Part shown: positions 43,858 through 52,100 of the stretch, one piece after another
Numbering within the stretch: position 1 is the first letter of the stretch
How the letters are laid out: every line of letters starts with the position of its first letter
Assembly (NCBI GenBank): GCA_028687545.1
Contig: JAQTZZ010000002.1
Location: forward strand, 62,001 to 126,000
Length of the DNA: 64,000 bases
Reading direction: 5' to 3'
DNA from: Candidatus Wallbacteria bacterium
GTDB lineage: Bacteria; Muiribacteriota; JAQTZZ01
Translations under genes and position numbers: made by a program
The notes under the pieces: model-generated
What the model was told of the DNA's origin: nothing
Seen by the model: only the letters and a program-made list of their open reading frames with translations
The model's database searches: none

Positions 43858-44802
43858 ATGAGAAAATCAACCGGATTTTTTTACCTCTTGATTTTAGCCG
43901 GGACTCTGCTTTGCAAGGGCTGCGGGGACTCTCCCCAGGTGATTGTCTTTCATGCCGGCAGCCTTTCCAGGCTGATGTCTGATCTGAAAGCCGGATTCGA
44001 AGCCGCTAATCCCGGGGTGGAAGTCATCCTGGAGGCCTCAGGAAGCATCCCTGCCTGCCGTAAAACCTCTGAGCTGCATCGCCAGGCAGACATCATCGCA
44101 GTCTCGGATTCTCAGGTAATTGAAAGACTGCTTTATCCGAAGTTTTCTGACTGGTCCCTTGTTTTCGCAGGAAATAAAATGGGAATAGCCTATGGGGAAC
44201 ATTCGAAATACGGCGAAGAAATTAATTCAGACAACTGGTTTGAAATCCTCTCCCGCAAGGACGTGAAACTTGGACGGGCCGATCCTGACCTTGATCCCTG
44301 CGGCTATCGCACGCTTTTCTGCTGGAAGCTATCAGACGTTTTCTATCAGGAAAAGCTTGCCGGGAAAAGCATCGCCGCCTCACTTGAAGCGAACTGCCCT
44401 CCGGCAAACATGCGGCCGTTCGAGCTGGAACTGGTGGCACTCCTGCAGAGCTATGCTTTGGATTACGTTTTCATCTATGAATCGATCGCCAGGCAGTTCA
44501 ATCTGAAGTTTGTGGACCTTCCGGATAAAATCAATCTGGGTACCACCACAGAAGCCGCTTTTTATTCCAGCGTGGATTTCCAAGTAAACGGAGGCGGGGA
44601 GAAGGAATTTACAGTCTCTGGGCAACAGATCTGTTATGCCTTCACGATCCCTGAAAGTGCTCCCCACCCGCAATTGGCCCTCAAATTCGGTGAATTCATG
44701 CTGAAAAGCAGGGAAATCTCCGACAACTTCTATCAGACAGTGGAAGCAGCCTCGCTGCACCCCGAAAATCTTCCTCGTGAACTGAGGAAACTGCTGCCAT
44801 GA
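43858..44802 (+). CDS. WtpA/ModA-like oxyanion-binding lipoprotein, copy B
   Basis: 314 residues. The N-terminus MRKSTGFFYLLILAGTLLC ends KGC, a lipoprotein-type site. Family blocks: VIVFHAGSLSRLMSDLKAGF, VEVILEASGSIPACRKTSEL, ADIIAVSDSQVIERLLYPKF, GIAYGEHSKYGEEINSDNWF, ILSRKDVKLGRADPDLDPCG and YRTLFCWKLSDVFYQEKL. The fold is the type II periplasmic-binding protein of the tungstate/molybdate WtpA group (~310 residues is the usual size). It is the first gene of the five-gene plus-strand operon, and the next ATG overlaps its stop by 4 nt. It should capture the anion for the permease two genes downstream. Specificity for tungstate over molybdate or another oxyanion is unproven. Confidence 0.88.
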   Translation: MRKSTGFFYLLILAGTLLCKGCGDSPQVIVFHAGSLSRLMSDLKAGFEAANPGVEVILEASGSIPACRKTSELHRQADIIAVSDSQVIERLLYPKFSDWSLVFAGNKMGIAYGEHSKYGEEINSDNWFEILSRKDVKLGRADPDLDPCGYRTLFCWKLSDVFYQEKLAGKSIAASLEANCPPANMRPFELELVALLQSYALDYVFIYESIARQFNLKFVDLPDKINLGTTTEAAFYSSVDFQVNGGGEKEFTVSGQQICYAFTIPESAPHPQLALKFGEFMLKSREISDNFYQTVEAASLHPENLPRELRKLLP

Positions 44803-45461
44803 AAAGCCGGATTCTCATGCTGTGCGCCGTTTTTCTGCTGAGAATTGCTTCAGCCTGTCCGGCTTACACAGTGATGGATTCAACCAACAATGACATGAAG
44901 GCGGCTTCAGCCAAACTATACTGGAGCGTGATCTTCTCGCTGAACAAATATGAGACCGGAACTTCGGAAGCGTCAGTTTTCAGAACTAACTGGGATCAGC
45001 TTTCCTCTGTCTGGATGTTGTTTCAGACTAAGCTCGAAAACTGGCTGCGCCTGCTGCCTGAAGATCTGGGGCGGAAGGACTGGGAAAACGCCCTGAAGTC
45101 ATTCTCTGATAACATCCAGACCATTAGAACCCAGATCGCGGCAGGCAGCCTGGAAATTTCGCTGGCAACAGCAGCCGAACTCAAAACAGAACTCCTGCTT
45201 TTTTATCATTGCAATCCCCTGGACGGGGCAAAATATGCAGCTGAAACAGGCGATAAATTGCTGCTTGCAAAAGTGGCTGCGAATCTCTCCCTTCTCAAGG
45301 ACCTCCCTGAACCATTGCTTGAATTCCGGAAACACCTGAATAGTCTTTATGAGAATTTCGACGATGCGCACTGCAGGGAATTTCTTGTCTGGAGGGAATC
45401 TCAAAGAATAAATCTGAAGAAGGAGTTGAGCGCTTACTTTGAAAAGCACAGCTGGTATTGA
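44799..45461 (+). CDS. Small exported helical protein of the transport cassette, copy B
   Basis: 220 residues; paralogue of 35794-36489. Signal peptide MKSRILMLCAVFLLRIASAC. Helical mature part: NDMKAASAKLYWSVIFSLN, SVWMLFQTKLENWLRLLP, LKTELLLFYHCNPLDGAK and QRINLKKELSAYFEKHSWY. The conserved HxNPLD and KHSW/HHSW in both copies may bind a metal. There is no CxxCH heme motif. Tight coupling to the binding protein (4-nt overlap) and to the permease (23-nt overlap) argues for a working part of the same system, such as a periplasmic metal or redox accessory. No family was recognised. Confidence 0.75.
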   Translation: MKSRILMLCAVFLLRIASACPAYTVMDSTNNDMKAASAKLYWSVIFSLNKYETGTSEASVFRTNWDQLSSVWMLFQTKLENWLRLLPEDLGRKDWENALKSFSDNIQTIRTQIAAGSLEISLATAAELKTELLLFYHCNPLDGAKYAAETGDKLLLAKVAANLSLLKDLPEPLLEFRKHLNSLYENFDDAHCREFLVWRESQRINLKKELSAYFEKHSWY

Positions 45462-46674
45462 CAGAATCGCAGCCGCTTTAGTCGTGCTGATACTGATCCA
45501 CCTGCTTGTCTTTCCTCAGGTGATCGAAAAAATTCCCTTGCCAGGAGGAAAGACTGCCACAGACTGGCCGCTGGTGATGGTTGTATTCTGCGCCAATCTC
45601 TTTTTTTTACTCTCCGGTTCCCTGCAGAGTGGAAGGCGCGGTTTCAGCTGGGAAATCTTTTTGTGCACTTATCTTCTACTGTTCGTGCTGATTTTCGTCC
45701 TGGCCGGGCGAGTGCTGTTCTTTGTGCTTTCGATATTTATGCTCTCAGGCTTGTATCATGACAAGCGCAAGCTGGGCTACCTTTTCCTGTTCCTGGCCTC
45801 GGTTCTGCTGGTATCAGCTTACTGGATCCCTGCTTTTATCTTATTTTCATTTCTTTACTACATTGTCCTGGAAACTGCCGGCAGAGTGGAAAATACCATG
45901 GAGAAGATATTCCTGGGCATCGGAATCTTACTTCTGCTCCTGCTGCTTTTCCCATTGATCAACCTGCTCTTTCAGTTCCAGGCGCAGACGCTTGTCGCAT
46001 CCTTTTCTCCGGCACTGAAAGAGGCCCTGTTTACCAGTTGCCTGACCAGCGCGGTCTCCACGATCCTGATCCTTTTATTCGGTATACCGCTCGCTTACAT
46101 CATGGCCAGAAAGGAATTCGGCTGTAAACCTGTGATCGACGCGCTGATCGACCTGCCGATCATGGTTCCCCAGACTGCAGCGGGGATAGCGATCCTGGTG
46201 CTGCTGGGGCCGAATACCCCGCTGGGAGAATTCTTTTCCGGATGTTTCGGTCTCTCTTTTGCCGGGAGCTATCTCGGGATCATCGCCTGCCAGATGTTCG
46301 TGAGCAGTCCTTTCCTGCTGCGTTCCGCGATCCATGCCTTCTCTGGAGTAGACCGCAGGCTGGAGAATGTCAGCCGTTCGCTCGGTGCGAAACCCCTGGC
46401 CACATTTCTCCGCGTCTCGCTGCCCCTGGCTTCTGCCGGTATCTTCAACGGCTGCATCCTCTGCTTTTCCAGAGCCATCTCCGAAGCCGGCAGCCTGATG
46501 ATAGTCGCCTACAGGCCGGCCACAATCCCGATTCTGATCGACGACAACTTTTCCCGCTTCGGAGTGCGTGAAGCGGCTCCACTCTCAGTGCTGTTCATAA
46601 TCATCTGCCTCTGGGGTTTCATAGTTTTGAAATGGCTTTATGAGACCAGGAAGAAGGCGGTGCTGCTGCCGTGA
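45439..46674 (+). CDS. ABC transporter permease (ModB/WtpB-like) with N-terminal membrane extension, copy B
   Basis: 411 residues from a TTG at 45439 inside the end of the upstream gene; AGGAG lies 13 nt before it, so the start is somewhat uncertain. About 165 N-terminal residues form extra hydrophobic segments (ALVVLILIHLLVFP ... LLLFVLIFVLAGRVLFFVL). The permease domain has IPLAYIMARKEFG, DLPIMVPQTAAGIAILVLLG and the EAA-type loop NVSRSLGAKPLATFLRVSLP, then SAGIFNGCILCFSRAISEAG. As with copy A, the ATP-binding subunit is missing from the locus. The extension is shared by both paralogues and so predates the duplication. Confidence 0.86.
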   Translation: MKSTAGIDRIAAALVVLILIHLLVFPQVIEKIPLPGGKTATDWPLVMVVFCANLFFLLSGSLQSGRRGFSWEIFLCTYLLLFVLIFVLAGRVLFFVLSIFMLSGLYHDKRKLGYLFLFLASVLLVSAYWIPAFILFSFLYYIVLETAGRVENTMEKIFLGIGILLLLLLLFPLINLLFQFQAQTLVASFSPALKEALFTSCLTSAVSTILILLFGIPLAYIMARKEFGCKPVIDALIDLPIMVPQTAAGIAILVLLGPNTPLGEFFSGCFGLSFAGSYLGIIACQMFVSSPFLLRSAIHAFSGVDRRLENVSRSLGAKPLATFLRVSLPLASAGIFNGCILCFSRAISEAGSLMIVAYRPATIPILIDDNFSRFGVREAAPLSVLFIIICLWGFIVLKWLYETRKKAVLLP

Positions 46675-46690
46675 CGGAGAAAAATCCCAG

Positions 46691-47662
46691 ATGAACATCA
46701 GCTATCCGATCAAAAAACTCATGTCTGAACCGCTGCTTCCCATCAAAGGCAGCTGGATCGATGCCTTTCCTCTCTTACTGGTGTTCGGAATTTTACTTCT
46801 AGCTGCATTCCTCTTAGCCAGGAAAACCAGTTTCCACGAAATCCTGCGGAATCTCTGCCGGATCATGACTGCCTTCATTTTCGTATTCTTTCTCTTCAAG
46901 TGCCTCTGCATCGTCAAGCTTGCAGCTTTCGGATTTTCCGAGATCGGCAAGGACGACCTGATCTCATTTTCCATGCTCTGGCTGATCGCGGTCGTGGGCT
47001 CCGCGACTTTCCTGTTTGGCCGGATTTTCTGCGGTTTTCTCTGCCCGGTAGGGTTTCTGCAGGAAATATCCGGACGCTTTTCTCCGCTGAAACAAAGCTT
47101 CACGAAAAAAATCTATCTTTCCCTGCTTCTGATTCTGTCATCTCTGCTTCTCTATGAAGTCTGGCCTGCCAATGAGTTCGCCTTTGAATTCGTGATTGCC
47201 ATCCTGAGCTTTATCATGGTGGGGATAGCGCTGCTGGTTCAATTCAGGCCTGATCTGGAACCTGCCCTGTTGAAAGCGAAGTATCCGATCCTGGCGGTCT
47301 ACCTCTTCATCAGCGTGCTGGGAATCTATTTCAGTGAGGTCTGGTGCACCCTGTATGGAGCTGAAATCGACTATTCTTCGATCATTTCACTGCCCCTGGT
47401 GATTCTGGCCGCCCTGGCTGTCGGCATGCCATACTGCCGCTATGTCTGCCCGACCGGTTTTTTCCTGGCCCTCTGCAGTAAAACTTCTTTGTACTCCATC
47501 CACGGCAATTGCATTGACTGCGGCATGCCCTGCGGGAAAATATGTCCTTCAGGCGCTCTTTTCAAGGGAAAAATCGATCCCCTGCTCTGCATCTCATGCG
47601 GACGCTGCATAAAGAACTGCACTGCAGAATACAGAAGGCGAGACGGAAAACCGGATGTTTAA
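46691..47662 (+). CDS. NapH-like membrane polyferredoxin, copy B
   Basis: 323 residues from the ATG at 46691 (MNISYPIKKLMSEPLLP), preceded by GGAG and 16 nt after the permease stop, as in copy A. An in-frame ATG at 46640 inside the permease gene would add a Cys/Arg-rich leader and is less likely. About five membrane helices; CGFLCPVGFLQE after helix 3 and CRYVCPTGFF later. The two C-terminal [4Fe-4S] motifs are complete: CIDCGMPCGKICP and CISCGRCIKNC. It should carry electrons across or along the inner membrane. Similar ferredoxins accompany iron importers of the FtrABCD type in other bacteria, which is a useful but distant parallel. Confidence 0.85.
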   Translation: MNISYPIKKLMSEPLLPIKGSWIDAFPLLLVFGILLLAAFLLARKTSFHEILRNLCRIMTAFIFVFFLFKCLCIVKLAAFGFSEIGKDDLISFSMLWLIAVVGSATFLFGRIFCGFLCPVGFLQEISGRFSPLKQSFTKKIYLSLLLILSSLLLYEVWPANEFAFEFVIAILSFIMVGIALLVQFRPDLEPALLKAKYPILAVYLFISVLGIYFSEVWCTLYGAEIDYSSIISLPLVILAALAVGMPYCRYVCPTGFFLALCSKTSLYSIHGNCIDCGMPCGKICPSGALFKGKIDPLLCISCGRCIKNCTAEYRRRDGKPDV

Positions 47663-48968
47663 ATGGCTCCTGATACCGCTTCTGCTCCTTTCCTGTACCG
47701 CTCAGGCAGCCGCAATTCCAGCTGACGATTCACCCTGGTACATGGCAGGAGGCGGCCCGGGCAAGGAAAACTGCACGAATCTGAATTTTGATACACTCGA
47801 ACTGCTCTGGACTTTTTCGCCAGGCCTGCATGTCTGGGAATACAGAAAAAGGATGAGCGTCTGGTCGGAATCAGTGGTTGCCGGAACTGTCTCAGGCAGG
47901 CCCCTGCTTTTCTGCGGCAGCTATGATCACAATCTCTATTGCCTTGACGCCCGGACTGGCGCAAAGGTCTGGCGCTTCTCCACCGGCCTGCCGATCAACT
48001 CCTCCCCCTTGCTGATCGATTCCCAAAATGGGACCCGAGTATTCGTGGTTTCCACTGACAGGGTGGCCTACTGCCTGGATGCAGGTACAGGCAGTAAAAT
48101 CTGGTCCAGAGAGATCTATCCCTGGACTTTCACGGCTTTCGACGGCATCTTCCCTTCCCCGATCTCTGGTTCAGTGGGAAAGCGGGAACGCATTTTTCTC
48201 TCTGCCTGGTATGCGGACAACAAGCCGGTCAGGCCTGAACAGGCCGGCGTCGTTTTCTGCCTGGACCCTGAAACCGGGAGCACGGTCTGGATGAAGGCTG
48301 TCGGGAAAAGTCCCCTGTATTCGCCGGCCTTTATCAAGAAGGGTGACGGCGGCTGCCTGTACATCACTTCCGAAGACGGCAACATCTATTGTTTTGACGC
48401 AGAAAACGGCAGCCTGCTCTGGAAACACACCACTGCAGTCAATATGTCGTCTTCGCCAATGGTTGCAGCGACTCCGCAAAGGCGGCTTTACTCGGGAAAC
48501 CTATTCGGGGTCTACTATGCACTTGACGCGGATTCCGGGGAGGAAATCTGGACATGCAAAATGGGAATGCAATGCATTTACCCGGGAGCATTGACCGGTT
48601 TGGGTGGAACTGTCCGCCTCTTTGTCGCGAATTTTGACCGCAATCTATATTGTCTCGACGCCAGGGAAGGCACAGTTTTATGGAAATTCCAAACCGGAAA
48701 GTACAATGCAAGTTCACCGCTTTTGATCAATTTCAAGGGGGAGCAGGCTGTAGTTTTCCCATCACTGGATAACTCGCTTTATGTAGTACGGGCTTCAGAC
48801 GGGAGCAGGATCTGGGAATACCGGATGGGAGAACGGCTCTGGGCTTATGATACAAGAGGGTGGACGCTCTGGCCGTCTCCGGTGGCTGTCAGGCTCGAAG
48901 GGAGAGCCCTTCTTCTGTTACCATGGTATGATGGGAAGATATATGCATTCAGTGCCGGTGCCGGCTGA
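47655..48968 (+). CDS. Exported PQQ-type beta-propeller protein (BamB-like fold)
   Basis: 437 residues. Signal sequence MFKWLLIPLLLLSCTAQAAA; a lipoprotein LLSC site is possible. About seven propeller blades each carry 'YCLDARTGAKVWRFSTG', 'VFCLDPETGSTVWMKAVG', 'IYCFDAENGSLLWKHTT', 'YYALDADSGEEIWTC' or 'LYCLDAREGTVLWKFQTG', the classical PQQ/quinoprotein repeat also found in BamB. The enzyme active-site residues of PQQ dehydrogenases are not evident, so a binding or scaffold role is more likely. The ATG overlaps the ferredoxin stop by 8 nt and it ends the operon. There is no counterpart in copy A. Confidence 0.85.
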   Translation: MFKWLLIPLLLLSCTAQAAAIPADDSPWYMAGGGPGKENCTNLNFDTLELLWTFSPGLHVWEYRKRMSVWSESVVAGTVSGRPLLFCGSYDHNLYCLDARTGAKVWRFSTGLPINSSPLLIDSQNGTRVFVVSTDRVAYCLDAGTGSKIWSREIYPWTFTAFDGIFPSPISGSVGKRERIFLSAWYADNKPVRPEQAGVVFCLDPETGSTVWMKAVGKSPLYSPAFIKKGDGGCLYITSEDGNIYCFDAENGSLLWKHTTAVNMSSSPMVAATPQRRLYSGNLFGVYYALDADSGEEIWTCKMGMQCIYPGALTGLGGTVRLFVANFDRNLYCLDAREGTVLWKFQTGKYNASSPLLINFKGEQAVVFPSLDNSLYVVRASDGSRIWEYRMGERLWAYDTRGWTLWPSPVAVRLEGRALLLLPWYDGKIYAFSAGAG

Positions 48969-49027
48969 TTATTTCGCGCTGTACAGCTGGTGGAAACAAA
49001 CGGGGGAAAATCCCTGATTGCTTTGAT

Positions 49028-49056
49028 TTGACTGCATTTCAATAGTTTAGTATCAT
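49028..49056 (+). promoter_or_regulatory. Sigma70-type promoter of the STAND gene
   Basis: The -35 is TTGACT (49028-49033), the spacer is 17 nt, and the -10 is TATCAT (49051-49056). Transcription would begin near 49063, ~39 nt before the chosen ATG at 49102. Confidence 0.7.
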
Positions 49057-49101
49057 CAATCATGCGTGAAATTATGTTGGTTGTTCAACGGAGCCTCTCA
49101 G

Positions 49102-52100
49102 ATGACTGAATTAGATAAAAATCCACATCATGCCGTCAATGAGCAGATACGTTTACTGCTGCAATCCGAAGATGAGACTGAACGCAAGCAGGCGATCATC
49201 CAGCTCGCCAAAAAACCGAGCCGCGAAAATTTCCTGACGCTGCAGAAAATAGCTGATTTCGATGAATCGGTCGAAGTGCGGTTTTATGCCAAAAAAGCCT
49301 TGAATGTTCTGAAAAGCAGAATCACTCCCAAATTGTCCGAAAAGAAAACCGCCTATTTCAGTCCTGCTGAAATCGAGAATTTTTTTGAAGGAAAGACCGA
49401 AAGCAGCCAGGCGGTACCGATCATTCAACACCTGGTCAATACTGGTTTGAAAGAAAAGCTCCCGGAGTTGATCACTGTATTGAACCGGGAAAAAGATTCC
49501 AACATCCTGGCTGCCCTGCTGATTGCAATCGGCAAATTCGGATCAGAGAGCGAAATTAAAACTATCGCCCCGTTTCTCTCCCACGAAATTCCCAGAGTCA
49601 GGGCCAACGCAATCGACGCGCTGGAAATGATCGGCAGCGAGCGGGCCTATCCTTTTGTGATCTCGAAACTGGAGGATGCCGACAACCGAGTCCGAGCCAA
49701 CGCGGTACGGTTCGTAAGGGAACTCGGCGGAGTGAACACTCTGAAAATACTGCGCACCATGGCCGGTTCTCCCGGTGTCGCGATGCGCGCCTCGGCAGCC
49801 TATGTGCTGCAGTATTTCCCCACTCAGGAAAACATGGAAACTGTATTGACATTATTCAATGACCGCGATCTGACTGTCAGGAACAATGCGCTTAAAACCC
49901 TGCTGATCTTTAAAAAGAAAGGAGTGGGGAAAGCGGAAGAGATCTTGAAAAAGCTGGGCAAAGAGGCAGAAATAAAAGCGGAAAGCCTGGAAGAGATCGA
50001 ACATGAAACGCAGGACACTGCCGAGACAAGGGACAGGCTGAAGACCGTATTGAACAGTTCAGACCCGGGGATGCGGCTGAAAGCGATAGTGGATACAGTG
50101 GAAAAAGGCTCAGGCGGAGCAATACTGCTGGAGCATCTTTCAAAAGAAAATGATCACAAGGCAATCGCCACTATCATTATCGGTCTGGGAAAACTCCAGT
50201 ATCGGAAGGCACTTCCGGTGCTGGTAAAATATCTTAAATCAAAAGATGCACGCTGCCGGGCAAATGCTGTTGAGGCAATCAGGTTAATCAATGATAAAGA
50301 CAAATTAAAGGAAATAATCCCGCTTTTGAAGGATGAGAACAACCGGACCCGGGCGAACTCGATCCTGGCTTTGAAAGATGAGAAAAACGCCGGAATCTAT
50401 GCCTCGCTGCTTGAGATGGTCAAATCTGAAACGAAAGAGATGCAGCTGTCCGTGATCTACGTCATCATGGAGCTTGAAGATCTGGATTACTATGAATTTC
50501 TGCTCGAACTTGAAAGGTCAGGGCATCCGGAAGTCTCGAAAAAAGCACGCGACAGCATTAAAACACTGGAAAGTCAGGGCATAAAAGTTCTGATAAAAAC
50601 GGAAACCGAACGCTCGAGCCGGGTGTTCCGGATCTATGTCAGTTCGACCTTCAGCGACCTCAGGGAAGAGAGGGAAGCGCTCCAGGCGAAAGTTTTCCCG
50701 AAGTTGAGTAAGCTCTGCCGGCAGCATGGCTATCGTTTTCAGGCTGTCGACCTGCGCTTTTTGATTACGGAAGAAGATGCAATAGACCAGCAGACGATGA
50801 AGATCTGTTTATCCGAAATCAAACGCTGCCAGGCAGTCTCCCCCAGGCCTAATTTCATGATTCTTCTCGGTGACCGCTATGGCTGGCGGCCGCTTCCTGC
50901 CGAGATACCGGAAAGTGAATATTATAAAATTTCGGAAAAGCTCCGCGTGAAAATAAAAATGGGTAAATTCACGGCCGAAGACCTGAAACTGCTTGATTCA
51001 TGGTATAAACGCGACCTGAACGCTTTATCCAAAAAAAAGGATTCTGAAACCTTATGGGTATTGCAGCAGCGGACAGGCGAATATGCAGAATTGAAATGCT
51101 GGGAGAAAGTTGAACAGAGGCTTTCTCATATCTTGAGACAGGCGACAGGAGATTTCCAGGGGGATCGACGCCTGTTTTATAATGTCTCAGCCGTTGCGCA
51201 GGAAATTGTCAAGGGTGCCCTGGAACACAGCAAAAACGCCAAAAAGCATGTATTCTGCTTTTTCAGGAAAATATCCAATCTGGATGATCTGAAAATAGAC
51301 TTGCGCTCAAAGAAATCACAAGTTAAAGATTTTGTTGATACTGATGCGGGAGGTGCCTTTGATCAGGAATCCCATGGCCTGTCGGATTCACTCAAGAACA
51401 TGTTGTACAAGACCCTGCCTCAAAACATCTTTGAATACGATGCCAGATGGGAAAAAGGCAAGCTGACGACCGGCCATATCGATAAAATGTGCCGGGATGT
51501 TTATCAGGCGCTGTCCTGCGTCATCCTGGATAAAATAGCGCATGACGTCAAACTTACCCCGCTCGCCAAAGAAATCATTAACCATGAAAATTTCCGCTTG
51601 AAAATAGCAAAAAACTTTACCGGGCGGGGGGAATACCGGAAGTTCATCGCGGATTATCTGAAACCTGATGTAGAGCCAAAGGCACCCCTGGCGATTTACG
51701 GGCAAGCAGGCAGCGGAAAATCCGCTTTACTGGCTCAGTCGATCTCCGATGCGATTGAAAAATATGGTAGAAATACGGAGCAGAGCACGTTTGTTGTAAT
51801 CCATAGGTTTTTAGGGAACACGCCCGATTCATCGACTCTTCACTCATTACTGGAAAGCCTCTGCCGCCAGATAGCCCATCATTATGGCATTGATGAAAAA
51901 TCGATCCCTTGTGATGATGACGGCCTGGAAATGAAATTCCTGGAATTACTGAGATCAGCTACTGCCAGAAAACCGCTGCTCCTGTTTCTGGACGCTCTGG
52001 ATCAACTGCCGAATGATAACCATGCCCATGAATTGAGATGGTTGCCTCCCGAAATTCCGGAAAACGTCAGGTTGGTGGTCTCGACATCTGCCGGCGCGAT

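Larger units (their letters stand above)
36490..48968. repeat. Duplicated gene cassette, copy B (intact order)
   Basis: This copy has the giant gene and two OmpH-like genes on the minus strand. Divergently and collinearly on the plus strand it has binding lipoprotein, helical protein, permease, ferredoxin and PQQ-propeller with overlaps or gaps of at most 17 nt. It is likely closer to the ancestral arrangement. Confidence 0.85.

Noticed and set aside
46640-46690. Upstream ATG start for ferredoxin copy B
   Set aside because: It would add a Cys/Arg-rich leader inside the permease gene. The ATG at 46691 matches the spacing and start of copy A.
49066-49101. Upstream GTG start for the STAND gene
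   Set aside because: It lies within a few bases of the inferred transcript start, whereas the ATG at 49102 has CGGAG at good spacing.
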